Shown here: positions 1-4,688 of the stretch, in pieces
Numbering within the stretch: the stretch's first letter is position 1
Layout: each line of letters begins with the position of its first letter
Source: Thiohalobacter sp.
GTDB lineage: Bacteria > Pseudomonadota > Gammaproteobacteria > Thiohalobacterales > Thiohalobacteraceae
Assembly: GCA_027030825.1 (NCBI GenBank)
Contig: JALVEM010000262.1
Coordinates: forward strand, 1-9,974
Direction: 5' to 3'
DNA: 9,974 nucleotides
Position numbers and translations under genes: made by a program
The notes under the pieces: model-generated
What the model saw: only the letters and a program-made list of their open reading frames with translations
Database searches by the model: none
Told to the model about the DNA's origin: nothing

Positions 1-342
1 CACGGCCGACTCGGCGACGCCGAGCATCGCAGGGCCGCCGGCGATCGAGCGAGGGCTGTCCGAGCCGCAGGCGAGTTCCCGAGCGCGCCGGCGGACCGAG
101 ACGCGCAGGGCACCCGCAGGGCGAGCCGCCGGAGGCCGTGACCGGGGCGGCCGCAGCCTGAATCAGGGACTCGAAGGGGCTGCGGTTGCCGCGGACACGG
201 CCGACTCGGCGACGCCGAGCATCGTAGGGCCGCCGGCGATCGAGCGAGGGGTGTCCGAGCCGCAGGCGAGTTCCCGAGCGCGCCGGCGGACCGAGACGCG
301 CAGGGCACCGCAGGGCGAGCCGCCGGAGGCCGTGACCGGGGC
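1..342. repeat. GC-rich direct repeat, two ~148-bp copies
   Basis: Bases 1-148 are repeated at 196-342. By eye the copies differ by two substitutions (C/T near the 'gcatcg' segment, C/G near the 'gcgaggg' segment) and one single-base indel, and are separated by 47 bases of unrelated sequence. A short degenerate third start is seen around 381-405 (ggactcggccgactc). The first copy begins at base 1, so the array probably continues upstream. Reading frames run through it, but the indel changes the frame between copies and the translation is Arg/Pro-rich low complexity, so I treat it as non-coding repeat DNA. I see no recognisable promoter for the downstream gene in it. Confidence 0.8.
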
Positions 343-475
343 AGCGCAGCCCGAGGCACTCGCGTGTTGCGGCAGCTCCGGACTCGGCCGACTCTGCGAG
401 GCCAGGGAGCGCGGGCGGAAGCCTGCTCAGGAAGCTGGTATCCTTCCGCACCGGTCATCAGGACATCCGGAAGCC

Positions 476-1174
476 ATGATTCCGCTGCACGACGACAATC
501 CGACCGAACGACCGCCGATCGTCACGGTGACGATCATCGTCATCTGCGTGCTGGTGTTTCTCTGGGAGGTCTCGCTGGGACGCGAGATGCAGCGCGCCGT
601 CATCGCGCTCGGCGTGATCCCGGCCACCCTGTTCGGCAAGGTGCAGCTCTCCCCGGAACTGGCCGTCGTGCCGCCGGAGCTCACCATCTTCACTTCCATG
701 TTCATGCACGGCGGCTGGATGCACCTGATCGGCAACATGCTCTACCTGTGGATATTCGGCAACAATGTCGAGGACGCCATGGGGCACGTCCGCTTCCTGG
801 TCTTCTACCTCCTGTGCGGCGTCGCCGCCGTCTTCGCCCAGGCCCTGCCCGACCCCGATTCCACCGTCCCCATGGTCGGCGCCAGCGGCGCCATCTCCGG
901 CGTGCTCGGCGCCTATCTGCTGCTCTACCCCCATGCCCGCGTGCTGGTGGCCATTCCCATCGGTTTCATCCTCCAGACCGTGCAGATTCCCGCCGGTTTC
1001 GTGCTCGGCTTCTGGTTCGTCATGCAGCTGTTCAGCTCCATGGCCGCCGCCGGCCAGCAGGGCGGCGTCGCCTTCGGCGCCCACATCGGCGGATTCATCG
1101 CCGGCATGCTGCTCGTGCCCTTCTTCCGAGAGAAGCGCTTCCCCCTGCACCTGCCGGGCGGCCGCCGATTCTAA
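476..1174 (+). CDS. Rhomboid family intramembrane serine protease
   Basis: The product is a 232-aa polytopic inner-membrane protein of the rhomboid family, which cleaves transmembrane substrates within the bilayer. Hydrophobic segments lie at about 15-32, 82-95, 104-122, 133-152, 156-166, 172-190 and 196-214. The catalytic Ser is S137 in GASG (135-138), the partner His is H203 in GAHIGG, and the conserved HGG-W-H-GN segment (78-87, with N87) is present, so both dyad residues are intact. The frame is open upstream to 251, but that part encodes the GC-rich repeat. MIPLHDDNPT is a typical start for this subfamily and immediately precedes the first membrane helix, so I chose the ATG at 476. The ribosome site is weak (GGAAG, very close to the ATG; AGGA at 460-463 is 12 bases away). 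The TAA stop (1172-1174) lies inside the CTAA target site of the adjacent mobile element, so the insertion left the coding sequence intact. The substrate is unknown. Confidence 0.92.
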   Translation: MIPLHDDNPTERPPIVTVTIIVICVLVFLWEVSLGREMQRAVIALGVIPATLFGKVQLSPELAVVPPELTIFTSMFMHGGWMHLIGNMLYLWIFGNNVEDAMGHVRFLVFYLLCGVAAVFAQALPDPDSTVPMVGASGAISGVLGAYLLLYPHARVLVAIPIGFILQTVQIPAGFVLGFWFVMQLFSSMAAAGQQGGVAFGAHIGGFIAGMLLVPFFREKRFPLHLPGGRRF

Positions 1175-1428
1175 CCCGCATATTGCACCAAGGCGGAAGC
1201 GGGCGGGAGCATAATGCTTTATGCCACAACGGCTTGAATCGGTTTTGGGCGATTTCTGCAGGAGTACAGTTTGTCCCGCCCGCTTCCTGCTTCGGCGCTG
1301 GCGGATTTTCGCTCGGTCTCGCGGGCGCTTCGCTCAAGTCGTAGTCCCGGCTACGACTTTCGCTCCAGCGCGCCCCGAGCCCGGCTGCAAATCCGCCATC
1401 ATCCGAAGCCCTCGGTGCAATATGCGGG
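1175..1428. mobile_element. MITE-like non-autonomous element, 254 bp, 15-bp perfect TIRs, CTAA duplication
   Basis: The left end (1175-1189, cccgcatattgcacc) is the exact reverse complement of 1414-1428, and similarity continues outward and inward with single mismatches. The element is flanked by CTAA at 1171-1174 and again at 1429-1432, as expected for a 4-bp target duplication. It has no transposase or credible ORF. The interior is highly folded: 1195-1208 pairs perfectly with 1274-1287 (14 bp); 1209-1214 pairs with 1219-1224; 1299-1308 pairs with 1389-1398 (10 bp, with imperfect extension); 1336-1344 pairs with 1351-1359 (9 bp, 6-nt loop). This is the architecture of a MITE mobilised in trans by a full-length insertion sequence. 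A 4-bp duplication is known for IS5-group (YTAR, which CTAA fits) and IS1380 elements; the parent family cannot be settled from this window. It separates the rhomboid gene from fabI, may stop or modify read-through, and leaves only about 86 bp of original upstream DNA for fabI. Confidence 0.8.
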
Positions 1429-1514
1429 CTAACGCCCGGCGCACCGTGCGGGCTGGATTCCCGCCTGCCAATCCGGTACCGTTCGCGCAGGTTTTCGACA
1501 TGGAGGATCGGTCA

Positions 1515-2300
1515 ATGGGGTTCCTCGCCGGCAAGAAGGCGCTCATCGTCGGAGTGGCCAGCAACCGCTCGATCGCCTGGGGCATCGCCCAGGCCATGCG
1601 TCGGGAAGGCGCCGAGATCGCGCTCACCTTCCAGAACGACAAGCTCAAGGGCCGGGTAGAGAAACTCGCGCTGGAACTCGGCTCGGAGATCGTGCTGCCC
1701 TGCGACGTGGCCGACGACGACCAGATCGCCGCCGTGTTCGAAGCCCTTGCCGAACGCTGGGACGGCCTCGACATACTGGTGCATTCCGTGGCCTTCGCCC
1801 CCCGCGAGGCCCTTGAGGGCAGCTACATCGACAGCGTCACGCGCGAGAATTTCCTCACCGCCCACGAGATCAGCGCCTACAGCTTCACGGCGCTGGCCAA
1901 GGCCGCCCGCCCCCTCATGCAGGGACGCAACGGGGCGCTGCTCACGCTCTCCTATCTGGGCGCCGTGCGTGCCCTGCCCAACTACAACGTCATGGGCGTG
2001 GCCAAGGCCAGCCTGGAGGCCAACGTCCGCTACATGGCCTACAGCCTGGGGCCGGAGGGTATCCGGGTGAACGCCATCTCCGCCGGCCCGATTCGCACCC
2101 TGGCCGCCTCCGGCATCGGCAACTTCCGCAAGCTGCTCGATTACGCCGAACGGAACAGCCCGCTGCGCCGCAACGTCACCATCGAGGAAGTCGGCAACGC
2201 CGCCGCCTTCCTGTGTTCCGATCTGGCCTCGGGCATCACGGGCGACGTCCTGTACGTGGACGCGGGCTACCACGTGACCGGATCGCCGGAGATCGTCTGA
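1515..2300 (+). CDS. fabI: Enoyl-[acyl-carrier-protein] reductase (NADH), FabI
   Basis: FabI catalyses the last reduction of each fatty-acid elongation cycle (trans-2-enoyl-ACP to acyl-ACP, using NADH) in the cytoplasm. The product is 261 aa, the normal FabI length. It has the short-chain-dehydrogenase cofactor-binding N-terminus (VGVASNRSIAWGIA, 12-25), the FabI-type active site Y147/Y157-x6-K164 within SYLGAVRALPNYNVMGVAK, and the family signature RVNAISAGPIRTLAASGI (184-201). The ATG at 1515 has GGAGGA at 1502-1507 with 7-base spacing. An in-frame ATG at 1500 would place that ribosome site inside the gene, and the longer open frame back to 1221 only crosses the MITE. Residue 93 is Ala, where E. 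coli FabI has Gly (HSVAFAP against HSIGFAP); Gly93 substitutions are known to lower triclosan sensitivity in E. coli, although Ala at the equivalent place is natural in Gram-positive FabI. Confidence 0.96.
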   Translation: MGFLAGKKALIVGVASNRSIAWGIAQAMRREGAEIALTFQNDKLKGRVEKLALELGSEIVLPCDVADDDQIAAVFEALAERWDGLDILVHSVAFAPREALEGSYIDSVTRENFLTAHEISAYSFTALAKAARPLMQGRNGALLTLSYLGAVRALPNYNVMGVAKASLEANVRYMAYSLGPEGIRVNAISAGPIRTLAASGIGNFRKLLDYAERNSPLRRNVTIEEVGNAAAFLCSDLASGITGDVLYVDAGYHVTGSPEIV

Positions 2301-2417
2301 CGGGCCGTCCCCGCCACTTGAAACCGCCACCGCGCTCCCCAATTTCAGCAATCGACCCGGCGGAGCAGCATCGTCCCGCCCATCCGACAACCGCAGGACA
2401 ACACGAAGGAAAACATC

Positions 2418-2864
2418 ATGGTAATGGCTGTCAGCAAGTTCGAACGCCTGTTCAGGGAGAGCGCTTCCCTGGACATCGACAAGAGCGACATCAAGCGTCT
2501 CGAGGATTTCGTCAATCAGCGGCTCTACGACCTGCTCATCATGGGGCAGGCCGCGGCCAAGGCCAACGATCGCGACGTCATTCAGGTACACGACCTGCCC
2601 ATCACTCCCGGGCTGAAGGAAAGCATCCGGGAATTCCGCGACATGGACGAGGAACTGGACCTGGCGCTCATTCTCGAGCATCTGGCCAAACAGCCGCCGC
2701 TCGATCTCGCCTATAGCGAGGAGCTGGAACAGAAGATTCCGGAGATCGTGGGCGGCATCACCATCAGCCTGGCCAAGGTTTTCCGCGCCATCTGGCCCAA
2801 GCTGAAGAACCCGGCCACCGAGGAATGGGAAACGGTGGAAAAGGTCTATGCAATCCTGCTCTGA
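2418..2864 (+). CDS. DUF1931 family protein, double histone-fold (bacterial histone-like)
   Basis: The 148-aa product matches the DUF1931 family, whose Aquifex member has a solved structure of two histone folds in one chain, resembling a fused histone dimer. The first fold can be read at about 6-70: a short helix SKFERLFRES, a loop, the long helix DIKRLEDFVNQRLYDLLIMG and following residues, then DRDVIQVHDLPIT, which mirrors the loop-2/helix-3 strap of histones. The second fold spans about 80-148: LALILEHLAK, then the long helix starting EELEQKIPEIVGGITISLAK, then EEWETVEKVYAIL. Function in bacteria is not established; DNA binding is suggested by the fold but not shown. The ATG at 2418 has GAAGGA at 2405-2410 with 7-base spacing; the ATG at 2424 is too far from it. 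The gene lies 117 bp after fabI and could be co-transcribed, but no promoter or terminator settles this. Confidence 0.88.
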   Translation: MVMAVSKFERLFRESASLDIDKSDIKRLEDFVNQRLYDLLIMGQAAAKANDRDVIQVHDLPITPGLKESIREFRDMDEELDLALILEHLAKQPPLDLAYSEELEQKIPEIVGGITISLAKVFRAIWPKLKNPATEEWETVEKVYAILL

Positions 2865-3073
2865 CAGGGTTTCGTTGAAAGCCGCCATTCGGCGTCGGCT
2901 CTCGCACGAGAGCTGGCGTCGAATTTTCTTACATACACACACCCGACGCTTTTGTTCAGTACTTCCCAAAACCTCGTCAATTTTTCGTCCACTATACGAC
3001 TTCCATCCGCACCTTCCCCGATAGAGACGCATCCACCCCCCTTCCAGCGCCGACGCAGACGAAGTGGAATCAC

Positions 3074-3109
3074 ATTAAATAAATCATGCATGCACATGTT
3101 TTATTTAAT
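3074..3109. repeat. 36-bp AT-rich palindrome (hairpin or operator)
   Basis: The segment attaaataaa (3074-3083) is the exact reverse complement of 3100-3109. After one T-T mismatch, catg (3085-3088) pairs with catg (3095-3098), leaving the 6-base loop catgca. In all 14 of 15 positions pair. It lies in a clearly AT-rich stretch unlike the rest of the window and is followed by a run of six T at 3119-3124. It could be a protein-binding site, a cruciform, or a weak terminator for the gene ending at 2864; the sequence does not decide. Confidence 0.6.
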
Positions 3110-3149
3110 ATTTAGCGGTTTTTTGGAACCATTTCGACGACATTTCCGA

Positions 3150-3177
3150 TTGAGAATCCAGTCACAGTGTCGATAAT
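3150..3177 (+). promoter_or_regulatory. Sigma-70-type promoter with no annotated gene behind it
   Basis: TTGAGA (3150-3155, 5 of 6 consensus) is followed after 16 bases by GATAAT (3172-3177, 5 of 6 consensus), predicting a transcript start near 3184 reading rightward. It is one of the best promoter matches in the window, yet no convincing plus-strand coding sequence starts before 4427, where another promoter exists. Its spacer and start region carry the CAGTCAC/GTGACTG repeats described next. Confidence 0.5.
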
Positions 3178-3204
3178 TGTGTGTGACTGCAGTCACGCAG
3201 TCAC
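3159..3204. promoter_or_regulatory. Clustered CAGTCAC/GTGACTG half-sites over the 3150 promoter (operator candidate)
   Basis: CAGTCAC occurs at 3159-3165, 3190-3196 and 3198-3204, and the inverse GTGACTG at 3183-3189. The octamer pair 3159-3166 / 3182-3189 is an inverted repeat whose centre (3174) falls on the -10 box. Bases 3183-3196 form a perfect 14-bp palindrome over the predicted transcript start. The core at 3182-3197 reads TGTGA-N6-TCACG, 9 of 10 positions of the CRP/Vfr half-site pair. The placement over -10 and +1 would suit repression. The regulator is unknown; a CRP-like protein is one option, a dedicated repressor another. Confidence 0.45.
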
Positions 3205-3470
3205 CACAGGGGAAACCAAGAAGGCACACAGGAGGGCGTCGGTACAGCTTACAGACAGCGGCGTCGGCGGTGAACCAGACACAGGGGTCGAGAGGAACGC
3301 AGAGACCGACCACGTTCCGGGATGCCGAGGGCAATGGCTCACAGGGGACGGAACGAAACAGGTTCCGGAAGCCGGAATCCGTGCCATCAAGGAGCGACGA
3401 GGGGCTGGCCGAATCCGCTGACAATCAGAAACTCCTCCGATGCACCTCTGGCAGTGCCCGTATTCGTGTC

Positions 3471-3520
3471 CGTCCGGCCACCACCATGGCCTCTCCCTCC
3501 TCCCCCATGGAGGCCGGACG
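3471..3520. repeat. Long hairpin with homopyrimidine loop
   Basis: Bases cgtccggcc (3471-3479) pair perfectly with 3512-3520, and the two ccatgg hexamers (3484-3489, 3505-3510) pair inside. The loop (3490-3504) is entirely C and T on the plus strand, giving a G/A-only tract on the minus strand. It lies downstream of the convergent minus-strand gene (stop at 3611) and within the candidate plus-strand transcript. Confidence 0.6.
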
Positions 3521-3531
3521 TGACATGAATG

Positions 3532-3553
3532 GATCGCGGCGGATGCCGCGATC
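3532..3553. repeat. Perfect 9-bp hairpin, 4-nt loop
   Basis: Bases gatcgcggc (3532-3540) and gccgcgatc (3545-3553) are exact reverse complements around the loop ggat. The stem is very stable but has no T-run on either strand, so it is not a classical terminator. It lies 57 bases beyond the stop of the minus-strand gene and could protect that mRNA's 3' end. Confidence 0.55.
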
Positions 3554-3570
3554 ACCAGCACAGCACGTTG

Positions 3571-3605
3571 GGAAGCCACGCAGGGACGCCGGCTTCCGCT
3601 CTTTT
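3571..3605 (+). terminator. Rho-independent terminator-like stem, plus strand
   Basis: Bases ggaagcc (3571-3577) pair with ggcttcc (3591-3597), followed after four bases by TTTT (3602-3605) in a pyrimidine-rich tail. No T-run lies on the other side, so it reads as a plus-strand terminator ending five bases before the convergent gene's stop codon. The 13-nt loop and short T-run make it a weak example. Confidence 0.35.
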
Positions 3606-3610
3606 CCCTC

Positions 3611-4276
3611 TCAGGCCGCGTCCGCCACCAGAACTCGCCGGATGTGTGCCAGCTTGTGGCGGTTCAACAGACGATAGCAGCGCCGCAGGTCGCGGCGAAT
3701 GTTCGCGAAGGGCTCCCCCTCAAGCCAGCGTCGCCAGTGCCTGATGCAGTAGCGGGCCGCCCAGCGGTTCGCACGGTGGTAGCGGCGCAGGAGCGCATGC
3801 GGAAGATGGTCATGGAACCGGGGCCTGAACAGCATCCAGGGCAGCGAAACCGGCAGCCCCCGGCCCAGGCGCCACAGCACGATCTGGACCAGAAAGAACT
3901 TGTCGATCTCGGCCTGCAGCTCCATCTCGAAGCCCGTGATCTCGCGATCGTACGCGGCATTGTGGGCCAGATAGAGCAGATGGCTCACCCCCTCGGCCAC
4001 CGTCACGAAATCGGCCAGATTCCGGCTGTCCAGTGCCTTCGCCGGATCGTGGTGCCCCAGTGACTCCAGCATCCCGGCATCGAGATACAGCGAGACATCG
4101 ACACCGTCGGGCTGCGCGATCATCACCAGCTGTTCCGGAATCCGGTCTGCCGACGCATCCCCGGTCACCCGACGCAGCCATTCCCGGTCGGTCGTGACGA
4201 AATCGCGCGCCTGCACCCCGGAAGTCAGTTCGTAGAGGTCTTCCAGGTCGTTCTGGATGGCATCGATGATTCTCAT
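3611..4276 (-). CDS. Conserved hypothetical protein, 221 aa, function unknown
   Basis: The gene encodes a 221-aa soluble protein with no signal peptide or clear membrane helix. The N-terminal half is acidic; the central segment EGVSHLLYLAHNAAYDREIT then EMELQAEIDKFFLV (95-130) looks like the conserved core. The C-terminal third is strongly basic (repeated Arg in RRYHRANRWAARYC and RRDLRRCYRLLNRHK, 164-208), suggesting contact with nucleic acid or acidic partners; that is inference. I recall similar uncharacterised proteins in beta- and gammaproteobacteria but no named family or function. The start at 4276 keeps the MRIIDAIQNDLEDLYEL opening. AAAGGA lies only two bases before the ATG, with GGGG further up, so the ribosome site is imperfect. 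It is divergent from the 72-aa gene at 4427 (150-bp spacer) and convergent with the candidate transcript to its left. Confidence 0.8.
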   Translation of the reverse strand: MRIIDAIQNDLEDLYELTSGVQARDFVTTDREWLRRVTGDASADRIPEQLVMIAQPDGVDVSLYLDAGMLESLGHHDPAKALDSRNLADFVTVAEGVSHLLYLAHNAAYDREITGFEMELQAEIDKFFLVQIVLWRLGRGLPVSLPWMLFRPRFHDHLPHALLRRYHRANRWAARYCIRHWRRWLEGEPFANIRRDLRRCYRLLNRHKLAHIRRVLVADAA

Positions 4277-4339
4277 GATCCTTTCCCCGGCGGGTTGACG
4301 ACCCGACAGCCCATGGGCATGCAGAATTCCTGCCGGATG

Positions 4340-4388
4340 GCCCGTCCACTCGTGACGGGCTTGTGACCGGACACCGAATCCGGATAAT
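4340..4388 (+). promoter_or_regulatory. Promoter of the 72-aa gene with adjacent inverted repeat
   Basis: TTGTGA (4361-4366) and GATAAT (4383-4388, 5 of 6 consensus) are 16 bases apart, predicting a start near 4395, about 32 bases before the ATG at 4427. Directly upstream, gcccgtc (4340-4346) and gacgggc (4354-4360) form a perfect 7-bp inverted repeat abutting the -35 box. That is a plausible binding site for a regulator of either divergent gene. Confidence 0.5.
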
Positions 4389-4426
4389 TCGCCGCCATCA
4401 CCGAAACCTCACCGAGGAGACATCCC

Positions 4427-4645
4427 ATGGAAATCGTGAAGAAGACCGACGACTACGTCATCTACAGAAAACGCAATGGCCGGCTCGCCGTCAAGAATGC
4501 CGATCGCAAGTGGGTCAACGGCGAAGACAAGGTGAAGATTCTGCTGGCCGAGGGGCTGATCCGTCTGGACGAGCCCAAGGCGGCCCCGACCGAGGAGGCC
4601 GAAGCGTCGGAAGAAGCCGCGGAACCCGAATCCGCCGAGGAATGA
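4427..4645 (+). CDS. Small conserved hypothetical protein with acidic tail, 72 aa
   Basis: The 72-aa product has two parts. Residues 1-48 (starting MEIVKKTDDYVIYRKRNGR, with KWVNGEDKVKILLAEGLI at 29-46) form a compact, Lys-rich region that looks like a small folded domain. Residues 49-72 are a Pro/Ala/Glu-rich acidic tail, probably disordered. GAGGAG at 4414-4419 is 7 bases before the ATG and the promoter at 4361-4388 fits, so expression is well supported. The minus-strand frame over the same DNA lacks such signals. I recall small proteins of this type in gammaproteobacteria but no function. A hairpin terminator follows 8 bases after the stop, so the gene appears monocistronic. Confidence 0.8.
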   Translation: MEIVKKTDDYVIYRKRNGRLAVKNADRKWVNGEDKVKILLAEGLIRLDEPKAAPTEEAEASEEAAEPESAEE

Positions 4646-4652
4646 CGACATA

Positions 4653-4673
4653 CGCCCCTGCGTCGCAGGGGCG
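4653..4673. terminator. Hairpin between convergent genes, probably bidirectional
   Basis: Bases cgcccctg (4653-4660) pair with caggggcg (4666-4673) around a 5-nt loop. It sits between the stop of the 72-aa gene (4645) and the stop of the convergent ATPase gene (4689). There is no T-run on either strand, so it is a stem-only terminator candidate. A tandem CGAATAT duplication follows at 4676-4689. Confidence 0.55.
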
Positions 4674-4688
4674 CCCGAATATCGAATA

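Larger units (their letters stand above)
3184..3606 (+). ncRNA. Candidate orphan transcript (~420 nt), untranslated or decayed
   Basis: The span runs from the predicted start of the 3150 promoter to the T-run after the stem at 3571-3597. Within it I find no ORF with both a ribosome site and family-like protein composition. A perfect AGGAGGG at 3230-3236 is not followed by a start codon at usable distance. The strongest folds are at 3471-3520, 3532-3553 and 3571-3597, all in the last third. It may be a regulatory RNA, a small-peptide gene I cannot recognise, or the remains of a gene. The call rests on promoter and terminator logic only; there is no resemblance to a known RNA family that I recognise. 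Confidence 0.25.

Noticed and set aside
251..475. Extension of the rhomboid frame 75 codons upstream
   Set aside because: It encodes the second GC-rich repeat copy as low-complexity Arg/Pro-rich sequence; the family normally starts at MIPL-DDNPT (476).
1448..1464. gcggg/cccgc stem before fabI, similar to the common GGCGGGAAT-type dispersed repeat
   Set aside because: Only a half of such a repeat is present; chance is likely in this GC content.
1221..1514. Extension of the fabI frame 98 codons upstream
   Set aside because: It crosses most of the MITE; the ATG at 1515 has a good ribosome site and gives standard FabI length.
2898..2930. Hairpin 2898-2913 with T-rich bases downstream as histone terminator
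   Set aside because: The T-run begins about ten bases after the stem, too far for a classical terminator.
1512..3032. 506-aa minus-strand open frame across fabI and the histone gene
   Set aside because: It is antisense to two clear family members and has the biased composition of a GC-rich shadow frame.
2846..3097. 83-aa minus-strand frame starting in the AT palindrome
   Set aside because: No ribosome site, no recognisable family, and it overlaps the end of the histone gene.
3205..3347. Recurring CACAGG(G/A)G words (3205, 3227, 3280, 3340)
   Set aside because: Spacing is irregular and the words are short; no repeat unit or array is evident.
3167..3421. 84-aa GTG-initiated plus-strand frame after the orphan promoter
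   Set aside because: Its start lies upstream of the predicted transcript start and the translation resembles no protein family.
4409..4651. 80-aa minus-strand frame over the 72-aa gene
   Set aside because: The plus-strand gene has promoter, ribosome site and terminator; the reverse frame has none.
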